Positions 57,284 to 64,000 of a stretch of DNA of 64,000 bases are shown one piece after another. The position numbers and the translations under genes were made by a program. Each line of letters starts with the position of its first letter. Position 1 is the first letter of the stretch. The stretch is from Candidatus Gastranaerophilales bacterium. GTDB taxonomy: Bacteria > Cyanobacteriota > Vampirovibrionia > Gastranaerophilales > Gastranaerophilaceae. The notes under the pieces are model-generated. The model was given only the letters and a program-made list of their open reading frames with translations. It searched no databases and had not been told where the DNA came from. Location of the stretch: the NCBI GenBank assembly GCA_944325515.1, contig CALVAO010000001.1, positions 1 to 64,000 of the forward strand, read 5' to 3'.

Positions 57284-58213
57284 ATGAAAGACAAGAATAA
57301 AGTTATAAAAAAGATTATAAATTGTTTGAATGCAAATGATTATGATGAAGCGCGGAAGATAATCGAACGCGATTTAAAACGTACAGGAAGCGATGAAGAA
57401 TACTATTTTTATCTCGCTTTAATTACTGAAAATCTGGAAACGAAACGGGAATTGTATTCAAAAGCAATCGAAATTAAACAGGATTTTTTAGATGCTTATA
57501 TAAACAGAGGGCTTGTTAATAATGAACTTCAAGACTATGACGCATCATTAAAAGATTATGATAAAGCCATTGAACTTGATGCGAAGTGTGCTCTTGCTTA
57601 TAACAACCGCGGTTACACAAAATATAAGCAAAAGAATTATGAAGGAGCCTTAAAAGATTATAACAAAGCTATATTGTTAAATCCGAAGTTCCGCATGGCT
57701 TTAGATAATAAAGCGCAGCTGTTTTCAGAAGTCTGCCTTGAAGATGATAAAGATTTTAGTGAAAAATATTATTTAAGTCTTGGTATTCAAGATGTTAATT
57801 CCGGAAATTTGATTGATGCCATGCATAGTCTTGATGAAGTGCTAAATTACAACAAAAATTCTGATCTGGCATATTTGTATAAAGGAATTGCCTATCACAG
57901 TCTGGGTAAAACAGATGAGGCTTATGAAAATTATACAGCAGCAATAGATATAAATAAAAATCTAACGGATGCTTATTATAATCGAGGTCAATTAATTGCG
58001 GCAAACAATCCTAAAGAAGCTCTTGATGATTTTGTTAAAGCAGCTGCGCTGGATAATAAGTTTATAGATGCGTATTATGCAATTGCTGCTATACAAAAGA
58101 ATTTAGGGCAGTATAAAGAAGCTTTGAAAAATCTGGACAAAGTTATTGAGCTGGAACCTCAAGCGGTAAATGCTAAAGCTCTCAAGAAACTGATTTTAAC
58201 CAAATATTTATAA
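57284..58213 (+). CDS. TPR-repeat protein
   Basis: 309 residues, soluble. Eight or so tetratricopeptide repeats of ~34 residues start at ~residue 10. Clear units: 'LDAYINRGLVNNELQDYDAS', 'LKDYDKAIELDAKCALAYNN', 'RGYTKYKQKNYEGALKDYNK', 'AYLYKGIAYHSLGKTDEAYE', 'DAYYNRGQLIAANNPKEALD' and 'AYYAIAAIQKNLGQYKEALK'. It is a protein-protein docking scaffold, partner unknown. It may be transcribed from its own promoter after the terminator at 57264. No signal peptide. Confidence 0.88.
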   Translation: MKDKNKVIKKIINCLNANDYDEARKIIERDLKRTGSDEEYYFYLALITENLETKRELYSKAIEIKQDFLDAYINRGLVNNELQDYDASLKDYDKAIELDAKCALAYNNRGYTKYKQKNYEGALKDYNKAILLNPKFRMALDNKAQLFSEVCLEDDKDFSEKYYLSLGIQDVNSGNLIDAMHSLDEVLNYNKNSDLAYLYKGIAYHSLGKTDEAYENYTAAIDINKNLTDAYYNRGQLIAANNPKEALDDFVKAAALDNKFIDAYYAIAAIQKNLGQYKEALKNLDKVIELEPQAVNAKALKKLILTKYL

Positions 58214-58293
58214 ACAAATATTTATAAAATTTATTTTCAGAAAGAGTTTATTCCGAGCTTTGCCTTTTTAAAATAAATGAATATAATATAGAT

Positions 58294-58941
58294 ATGAAAA
58301 AGTTTCTGGTCTGTTTAATCTTAATAAGTATAACGCTGCCGTCACAAGCTTTCTGGTGGAACAAAAAAGACAAAGCTCTTGAACAGGAACTTCAAGGTAA
58401 AGGCTATGCAGGTACATTGCCGGAAATCGGAAGGAAGGTTGAACAAACAAAGACCAAAGTTTCAACCCCTATTTTTGAATCACAGGAAGGGTTTAATAAT
58501 CCTAATGATTTGAAGCCGGTACCTAAAGATAATCCGGCATTTATAAATATTATCCAGAAAAAAGATAAGACATCCCAATTTGTTAATGATGCAAATGAAA
58601 TTATACCGATGCTGGAAAAACTTGTTGACTGTATTGAGGATAATGAAAACTTGCAGCTTTTTATAACAAAAGCAAACTTATTAACTCTTAACATAGATAA
58701 TCTTGCAAAAAAATATGAAGGAAAACCTGAGAGTTATTATGAATCGTTCAGAAAATTGCAGGATGTAAACCGCTATGTAAAATCCATATCACTTTTAAGA
58801 AAAGAAGCGGTTACTTATCAGCGTTATTTGGCATACTCGGAGAGCGGATCTATATATAATCCGGAAAATATTGCCAATCAGCTTCAATATCTTTTAGAAG
58901 AGCTTAATACAACGATTCTTTTGCTGAGAGAAGAAATATAA
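58294..58941 (+). CDS. Exported hypothetical protein
   Basis: 215 residues. Signal peptide MKKFLVCLILISITLPSQAF, likely cut near QAF/WW. The mature part is helical and charged ('WNKKDKALEQELQGKGYAGT', 'FVNDANEIIPMLEKLVDCIE', 'SYYESFRKLQDVNRYVKSIS', 'LLEELNTTILLLREEI'). It is probably periplasmic. A TATAAT lies just upstream (about 58283), with the ATG 11 bases after it and no clear ribosome site, so initiation may be leaderless or weak. Family unknown; the next gene is a sigma factor, transcribed in the same direction. Confidence 0.6.
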   Translation: MKKFLVCLILISITLPSQAFWWNKKDKALEQELQGKGYAGTLPEIGRKVEQTKTKVSTPIFESQEGFNNPNDLKPVPKDNPAFINIIQKKDKTSQFVNDANEIIPMLEKLVDCIEDNENLQLFITKANLLTLNIDNLAKKYEGKPESYYESFRKLQDVNRYVKSISLLRKEAVTYQRYLAYSESGSIYNPENIANQLQYLLEELNTTILLLREEI

Positions 58942-59025
58942 AAATTTTAAGTAACTCACAAATGGAACTTTTTTTCAAAAAAATCGTCTTATAAATTAGA
59001 AGAATAGATGGAGGAGATTTATAAG

Positions 59026-59946
59026 ATGAGCAAGGCATTTAATAATGCGGAGTATATTGACACGACCGAAATGGATTCGCCCAGAACTTTTAGCACGATT
59101 GTAAATAATGATGATATTTTACAGATGTATCTTAAAGAAATCGGGCGGAAAAAAATACTCTCGAAAAATGAAGAAATTGAACTCGGACAAAAAATTCAAG
59201 AATCAAAGGGTAAAGAGCGGGAAGATGCAATAAAAAAACTTGTACAGGCAAATTTGAGACTGGTTGTAAGTATTGCAAAAAAATATATAGGGCAGGGAGT
59301 TTTATTTATGGATCTGGTTCAAGAAGGCTCTTTAGGCTTAATCAAGGCTGCTGAAAAATTTGATTACAAAAAGAATTTTAAATTTTCAACCTATGCAACA
59401 TGGTGGATAAAACAAACAATTATAAGGGCTATATCTAATCATTCACGCACAATTAGAATTCCGGTTCATATGCTGGAGAAAATTCGAAAATACAAAAAAG
59501 CGTGTTCCATAGCTTCTTATGATGAAAATATAGATGCTGATGACGAAACAATTGCAAAACTTTCCGGCTTAGATACAAAAAAAATTAATGAAGTAAAGAA
59601 TGCTTTAAAGAAAGAACCTATCAGTCTTGATACTTACGTTACAGATGATTTGTGCATACAGGATTATATTGAAGATACGTCGTATTCTTCTCCGGAAAAC
59701 AATGCACAGAAGCTGCTCAGAAATAACGATATAATAAGGCTTTTAAAGACTCTTGATAAGCGCGAACGTGAAATTATTAAAAGCAGGTTTGGTATAGGCG
59801 GAGAAGAACCAAAAACTCTGGAACAAATAGGAAATGACTTAGGGTTTTCAAAAGAAAGGATTCGACAGCTGGAAAATATTGCACTTCAAAAATTGAGGAA
59901 AGTTGAGCGTATTGAAAAGCTAAAAACTTATATTGAGGAGGAGTAA
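59026..59946 (+). CDS. Sigma-70 family RNA polymerase sigma factor (group 2 like)
   Basis: The start is placed at ATG 59026 because ATGGAGGAG, 18 bases earlier, supplies its ribosome site. 306 residues. Region 1.2 ('[20 protein letters not shown]'), region 2 ('[20 protein letters not shown]', '[20 protein letters not shown]', '[20 protein letters not shown]'), region 3 and region 4 ('[20 protein letters not shown]', '[20 protein letters not shown]') are present. It is too short for a primary RpoD, because region 1.1 and the long non-conserved region are absent. Cyanobacterial-type group 2 sigma factors have this layout. A terminator follows. Confidence 0.9.
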   Translation: MSKAFNNAEYIDTTEMDSPRTFSTIVNNDDILQMYLKEIGRKKILSKNEEIELGQKIQESKGKEREDAIKKLVQANLRLVVSIAKKYIGQGVLFMDLVQEGSLGLIKAAEKFDYKKNFKFSTYATWWIKQTIIRAISNHSRTIRIPVHMLEKIRKYKKACSIASYDENIDADDETIAKLSGLDTKKINEVKNALKKEPISLDTYVTDDLCIQDYIEDTSYSSPENNAQKLLRNNDIIRLLKTLDKREREIIKSRFGIGGEEPKTLEQIGNDLGFSKERIRQLENIALQKLRKVERIEKLKTYIEEE

Positions 59947-59951
59947 ATTAG

Positions 59952-59980
59952 AGGCGGGAATAATATTTTTCCCGCCTTAT
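59952..59980. terminator. Bidirectional terminator
   Basis: AGGCGGGA pairs with TCCCGCCT around a T-rich 10-nt loop. It lies between the convergent sigma factor and GH77-like genes and overlaps the latter's stop. Confidence 0.8.
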
Positions 59981-61701
59981 GTATTTTTATTGGATTTATG
60001 GTAGTGTGCAATATAGATTAAACCGGCTGCACATATGGCAATAGCACCTGCTGTTATCCATTTTAAAGCCGTAGGGATTTGTTTTTTTTCAAGTATTTTT
60101 TTATATTTGATAATTTTCTTATAAAGTTTCGGATTTTCTTTATCTAATCCTTTTGCTTTAAAGGTTTTAGCCAGTGCATCCATAGGGTTAAAGGCTTCTC
60201 CTTTTTGCAGGGATTTGTAATATAGTTCTTCATAATTAGCAGGAATTTTATCGGTTTTATTTCGCAAATTTAATGCTTCTTGATAATAAATCATGTTGTT
60301 GTATGCAGCAGTAGGTTCTGAAAGTTTTGCTTTCAAAAATTCTTTCTTGTCCATAAGTTTTTCTTCCGGAATATTCAGTATTTTACTTAATACTTTTGCC
60401 TGTTCTTTAGAAGGGGTTATTGTACTGGTATCATGATTTGAAGCGCCTATAATAAAGTTTTCCGGATTCCATCCGCGCTTGAGAAATATGTCATTGCTTC
60501 CAAAATCTTCTGACATATGTGCAGATGTAAATATTTTTGTCCTGTCTGCTATATACTGTTTTAGATTGTATCCATCAAAAATATTGAATTTTGCCGGATC
60601 TGCCGCAAATTCATGCATAATATTTTTTAAATTATAACTTTCACCCTTTGCTTTTTTTACTTCGTCATCGATGATATTTAAAATTTTATCTCCATAAACT
60701 CTGTATGTATCATTTACAGGTTGTTTTGCATAAGTCCATGCTGCATCAACCCGTAATCCGTCAAATCTTTTTGCATAAAAATTCACTTTTTCTTTTAAAA
60801 GTTTTATTCCCTCTGGATTTTCAAAATCAAGAGCCGGCAACCCCCAGCCTATTGTTGTATTTGGAATAAAGGCTTTTGGATGTGCCCAGACTTCATCATA
60901 CGAAAAACCACAGATAAAATCGCCGTTGAGTTTTATTCCTATAGAATTTAATTTCTCTTTTGCTTTTTTTAAATCCTGTTCTGCTAAAAATTGTTTAAAC
61001 AGATAAAAATCAATATCTTTACCTTTTAGTTCATATATTTCTTTTATTCTTTTTTCTTTCATCTGTGCAGGCAGACTAAAAAGATTTTTGTCGTCTTCTT
61101 TCCATTTATAAAAATCTGCGGTTCCGTACATATTTCTCAAAGCTCGAAATAATGCTTTAGGTTCAAGGCGTGAAAGATTTCGGGTTTTAAATTCTTTAAA
61201 AGCTTTACTGTCTGACTTGTTATCATAAGCTTTTTTAAGCATCTGTTCTTGAGGACTGTTTAAATCTACAACATTAGCGTAATTAATACGGTTCTTTAAA
61301 TTATTATGTTCAACAATTGTCCGGAAATCTTTATCAGAAATATGTGATTTAATATCAATCATATGATTTCCTAAATCCATTGAAGAGCCGGAATAGACCG
61401 GATAATTGCCATGATGATTATGAAATTGACCGGAAGGCAGAATCTGAACTTCATTAATCCCCCAGTATTTTTTTGCAAATTCAAAAAACTTTAAACTCTC
61501 CGGTGTAGTTAAGTTTCCAACTCCGGTATTATTGATTTCACTTTGCGGCAGAGCTGCTGTTGGAACAATCAAAATGGATTTTCCTTTATTGCCGGCTATA
61601 GATTTTGCCTGTCTCAAAACTTCTTTGTATTCAGTTTCTTCAGACTGCCTTAAGCCTCTTTTAAAGCTTAATGAATTAATTGCACGAATTTCCATAGTCA
61701 C
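59977..61701 (-). CDS. 4-alpha-glucanotransferase (GH77)-like protein with a C-terminal membrane anchor
   Basis: 574 residues. Acidic triad positions resemble GH77/alpha-amylase: 'RFDGLRVDAAWTYA' (Asp nucleophile, ~residue 315), 'MHEFAADPAK' or 'SEDFGSNDIF' (Glu, ~360-395) and 'IIGASNHDTSTITPS' (Asp, ~420). It would cut or transfer alpha-1,4-glucan. The MSLSFKRG-like N-terminus ('INSLSFKRG') has no signal peptide, yet a hydrophobic segment closes the protein (~545-565, 'ITAGAIAICAAGLIYIAHYH'), so it is probably tail-anchored. The domain is shorter and more divergent than usual GH77, so activity is not certain. Confidence 0.65.
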   Translation of the reverse strand: MTMEIRAINSLSFKRGLRQSEETEYKEVLRQAKSIAGNKGKSILIVPTAALPQSEINNTGVGNLTTPESLKFFEFAKKYWGINEVQILPSGQFHNHHGNYPVYSGSSMDLGNHMIDIKSHISDKDFRTIVEHNNLKNRINYANVVDLNSPQEQMLKKAYDNKSDSKAFKEFKTRNLSRLEPKALFRALRNMYGTADFYKWKEDDKNLFSLPAQMKEKRIKEIYELKGKDIDFYLFKQFLAEQDLKKAKEKLNSIGIKLNGDFICGFSYDEVWAHPKAFIPNTTIGWGLPALDFENPEGIKLLKEKVNFYAKRFDGLRVDAAWTYAKQPVNDTYRVYGDKILNIIDDEVKKAKGESYNLKNIMHEFAADPAKFNIFDGYNLKQYIADRTKIFTSAHMSEDFGSNDIFLKRGWNPENFIIGASNHDTSTITPSKEQAKVLSKILNIPEEKLMDKKEFLKAKLSEPTAAYNNMIYYQEALNLRNKTDKIPANYEELYYKSLQKGEAFNPMDALAKTFKAKGLDKENPKLYKKIIKYKKILEKKQIPTALKWITAGAIAICAAGLIYIAHYHKSNKNT

Positions 61702-61843
61702 ACACCTTACATATAATAAAACAAAATAAAAATAAATTTTGCTTTATTATGTAGAATTGTTAAAATAAATTGCATTCAATATATATTTAAGCTAGTATAA
61801 AAGATAAGGAGTTAGTTAGGAGAATCAAAAAGGAGGACACTTG

Positions 61844-62980
61844 ATGTTCAAAAAATTAATGAAGGGCTTGTTTGTATTATGCGCAGCGCTAATGCTCAAC
61901 AATCCTGCACAAGCTTTCTATACAGATATGAACGAAAGTCACTGGGCATACCAATCTATCAAATTCTTAACAGAAGTCGGCGTAGTAGTTGGTTATCCGG
62001 ATGGCACTTATAAACCTGATATTCCGGTAACAAGAGCTGAATTTGCTTCAATGGCGATTAAAGCACTGGGGCAGGAAGATGCAAGTGTAACTCAAGATAT
62101 ACACTTTTCCGATATTAAACCAGATTTTTGGGCATACGATATTATTAAAAAAGCTGTATATTTCGATTTGATTCCGGATGCTAAGGATGAACAATTCAGA
62201 CCTTATGACCCTGTAACAAGAGCAGAAGCTATATCTATTGCTGTAAATGCTTTAACTACACAACAGATTAGCGAACAAAAAGCTCAAGAAATTCTTGAAA
62301 AAAGCTATGAAGATTATACACAAATTCCGGCATGGTTCTTAATTGCTGCCGGAAAAGCACAGCTTCTTGATATGGTTATTGTAATGCCTGGTAACGAAGG
62401 GAAAATGGAAGCTGATAGACCTGCAAACAGAGCAGAAGTTGCTGCAATTCTTTATAAGATGATGCAGGAAGCTAAATTGAATCCGAATGCCAAGTTAGCA
62501 GAATCTATGCAAAAAAGAACTGCAGAAGGTTATATCGTTGATAATGTAAGAGTACAGGGTTCAATCGGTATTATTCCGGCAGGTGCTATATTCCCTATCC
62601 AAATGGAAACTGTTGTAGGTTCACAAATCTCAAATGTAACTGATATTTATACAGCTAAAGTTCCTAAGAATATTGTAACTAAAGATAAATATTTACTTAT
62701 TGAACAAGGAAGCGATTTAAAAGGACAGGTAAAACATGTTCAAAGAGCTAAATTATTCAGACAAAATGGTGAATTGATTATTAAAAATGAGCTCCTTGTA
62801 ACTCCTAAAGATCAAGCAGTAATGCTTTATGGTGTTGCAACTATTGCTCCGGACAAAATTGGTTTCTGGAGAAAGTTGTTCAAAGGTGCGAAAGTTTTAA
62901 CAATGCCGGAGCAAATTGTTAATATCAGACTCCTCGGACCATTAAAAATCGATTTAACTAACGGTTATATTTATGAATAA
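61844..62980 (+). CDS. S-layer-homology (SLH) domain envelope protein
   Basis: ATG 61844 with AAGGAGG nine bases before; an in-frame TTG just upstream is not used. 378 residues. Signal peptide (MFKKLMKGLFVLCAALMLNN, PAQA) followed by three SLH repeats: 'MNESHWAYQSIKFLTEVGVV', 'IKPDFWAYDIIKKAVYFDLI' and 'YTQIPAWFLIAAGKAQLLDM', each with the 'VTRAEFA/AEA' end. SLH repeats bind cell-wall sugars; in cyanobacteria such proteins sit at the outer membrane or join it to the wall. The C-terminal ~150 residues are beta-rich. A terminator follows. Confidence 0.9.
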   Translation: MFKKLMKGLFVLCAALMLNNPAQAFYTDMNESHWAYQSIKFLTEVGVVVGYPDGTYKPDIPVTRAEFASMAIKALGQEDASVTQDIHFSDIKPDFWAYDIIKKAVYFDLIPDAKDEQFRPYDPVTRAEAISIAVNALTTQQISEQKAQEILEKSYEDYTQIPAWFLIAAGKAQLLDMVIVMPGNEGKMEADRPANRAEVAAILYKMMQEAKLNPNAKLAESMQKRTAEGYIVDNVRVQGSIGIIPAGAIFPIQMETVVGSQISNVTDIYTAKVPKNIVTKDKYLLIEQGSDLKGQVKHVQRAKLFRQNGELIIKNELLVTPKDQAVMLYGVATIAPDKIGFWRKLFKGAKVLTMPEQIVNIRLLGPLKIDLTNGYIYE

Positions 62981-63002
62981 TTAGAAGTTATAAAATATTT
63001 AT

Positions 63003-63030
63003 ACGGGCTGGAAAAAGTTTTTCAGCCCGT
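63003..63030 (+). terminator. Terminator of the SLH gene
   Basis: ACGGGCTG pairs with CAGCCCGT around a GAAAAAGTTTTT centre, then ATTTATTTTTG. Confidence 0.85.
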
Positions 63031-63050
63031 ATTTATTTTTGAAAATTTTT

Positions 63051-63857
63051 TTATTCTATAATTTCCGGCGGTTTTTCAAAATAAGAAGGGAAATTCTTTT
63101 TATATTCATCCAGTTCTGTACAGTATGCTTCCAAATCCAGAGATATTCCTTTTTTAAGCGGGTATGATTTTATTCCGATTGCTTTATATATTGAACGCAT
63201 AAATACATTGGAGATCGCATCACTTCCTCTAAGCCAGGGTGTTGAATGTGCTAATATCCAGCGGATTTCTGCGATAGAGGAATTAATTTCATCCATATTT
63301 TCCGACTTTACATCTTTATGGATATATTTAGGGAAAATATTTTGTGTAAGCTTAAATACCTTGTCTAAATCTTTATTGACATATAGAGAAGAACCGTGCT
63401 GTATAGTCCTCATGCCGTTAGCATTGATAACAGGTCTTGAATAGTCTGGAGCCAGCTCCGGTTTAAGCGGGTGTGTTGCAACGAAATCCAAGCGTTTGCT
63501 GTAAGTTTTATATTTACCGTTATCGTAAGGTGTCGTTAAATCTGCCCATTTTTCAAAATGCCAGTCTTTTCTCGGAGCGCGCAAAACTCCGGAAAATAAC
63601 TTTTTTATTATATCAAGAGTATTATTTCTATTTGCGTTGCCTACTCCGATAGAAATAAGCTTCAAAACATTTTCAGCAGAAGTATCCCGCCTAATGAGTT
63701 TTACAGCTAAGTCAGCAGTTTTCTTTACGTCATTCGCCCAGCCGGAATTCCTTCCGTAACCTCTTATTGGAACATAAAAATCTTCTTGTTTGAATCTCAG
63801 TTTGGGAGAACTTAGATTTGCCTGGAAAGTTAAATTGTCTGTACCCTGGATTTTCAT
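63051..63857 (-). CDS. Hypothetical protein, possible effector-type, coupled to hisS
   Basis: 268 residues, no signal peptide. MKIQGTDNLTFQANL carries the 'LTFQA' N-terminal motif. The C-terminal half has a notable block: 'IAEIRWILAHSTPWLRGSDA', then ISNVFMRSIYKAIGI, followed by 'LKKGISLDLEAYCTELDEYK'. This pattern (helix, H-x2-PxxRGS, helix, DLEA) faintly resembles secreted-effector domains, but I cannot name one. Its ATG overlaps the hisS stop (ATGA), so it is co-expressed. Basic N-terminal half ('RRDTSAENVLKLISIGVGNA'). Confidence 0.55.
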   Translation of the reverse strand: MKIQGTDNLTFQANLSSPKLRFKQEDFYVPIRGYGRNSGWANDVKKTADLAVKLIRRDTSAENVLKLISIGVGNANRNNTLDIIKKLFSGVLRAPRKDWHFEKWADLTTPYDNGKYKTYSKRLDFVATHPLKPELAPDYSRPVINANGMRTIQHGSSLYVNKDLDKVFKLTQNIFPKYIHKDVKSENMDEINSSIAEIRWILAHSTPWLRGSDAISNVFMRSIYKAIGIKSYPLKKGISLDLEAYCTELDEYKKNFPSYFEKPPEIIE

Positions 63858-64000
63858 ACAATTAAACTTTTAACATCCTCTCTAGAAACCGTTTTTTGTT
63901 CCGAAGTATCGAGATTTTTTACGGTAACCTGGTTTGCTTTTATTTCATCTTCGCCTAAAATCAGAGCAAATTTTGCTACTTTGGAGGCTTTTTCAAGCTG
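63854..64000 (-). CDS. hisS: Histidyl-tRNA synthetase C-terminus (partial)
   Basis: The frame enters from the right edge and ends at TGA 63854-63856, giving 48 residues: QLEKASKVAKFALILGEDEI, KANQVTVKNLDTSEQKTVSR, EDVKSLIV. This is the anticodon-binding domain end of HisRS ('A...A...v.lGe.E.......vk.l.tgeq..v....l...l'). The rest lies outside the window. The next gene overlaps its stop by 4 bp. Confidence 0.85.
   Translation of the reverse strand, partial: QLEKASKVAKFALILGEDEIKANQVTVKNLDTSEQKTVSREDVKSLIV

Overview
The window looks like chromosome of a low-GC, diderm, gut-type bacterium. The best fit is the non-photosynthetic cyanobacterial relatives (Vampirovibrionia/Melainabacteria, Gastranaerophilales-like). 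This rests on the mix of ThyX, FolE2, an SLH-domain envelope protein, a TolC-type outer-membrane protein, a NifU-like/GGGtGRT pair, a BioG-BioC pair and many small hypothetical proteins with short N-terminal SF/TF/NF motifs. No rRNA or other marker is present, so the assignment is an inference.

Layout. 1-9 kb: small EF-hand-like and hypothetical proteins, an XRE regulator, GtrA-like protein, an amino-acid-type solute-binding protein, thyX, an acetyltransferase, a gene-free stretch with a repeated 36-bp palindrome (4.17 and 4.57 kb), the NifU-like/GGGtGRT genes and an M20 peptidase. 9-18 kb: a GHL10-type glycosidase, a remnant of an IS110-type transposase, folE2, aroQ and the lysA-cdaA-yitT operon. 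18-33 kb: tRNA-Thr(CGU), a flavoprotein, an Lrp regulator with an aminotransferase, isocitrate dehydrogenase, aroA with a 12-bp tandem-repeat insert, a lone sugar-ABC permease, a HELAH zinc-protease candidate, a phosphohexomutase, a PAS histidine kinase, bioG-bioC, glucokinase, gatA and tolC.

34.0-46.5 kb is an integrated mobile element of about 12.5 kb. It has split a host tRNA-Arg(UCU) gene at the anticodon loop: the 3' half lies at 33989-34030 and the 5' half at 46503-46543, with a shared 9-bp core. It carries an intact replacement tRNA-Arg(UCU) at 46372-46445, a tyrosine integrase, an excisionase-like HTH protein and a CHC2/Toprim/P-loop primase-helicase preceded by four 11-12-bp direct repeats. 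Its cargo is a Fic protein, a DUF6338-like membrane protein with a 47-aa companion, an overlapping DUF262 + HEPN pair (probable defence), and secreted proteins including an M48 peptidase homologue whose zinc motif is destroyed. No capsid, terminase or relaxase gene is visible, so it is best described as an integrative element or phage satellite of unknown transfer mode.

46.7-64 kb returns to chromosome. It holds a coiled-coil hypothetical protein, two sets of two-component genes around a PC4-like protein and a pseudopilin-like protein, a Zn-alcohol dehydrogenase, a SIMPL lipoprotein, a TPR protein, a sigma-70 family factor, a C-terminally anchored GH77-like protein, an SLH protein and the C-terminus of hisS followed by an overlapping unknown gene.

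Repeats that gene calls do not explain: two inverted elements, each made of four 8-bp units per arm (6764-6849 and 50165-50272); a perfect 40-bp palindrome in front of tolC; and the palindrome-bracketed cassette at 4.2-4.6 kb. Coordinates were read by hand from the sequence, and no database search was possible.
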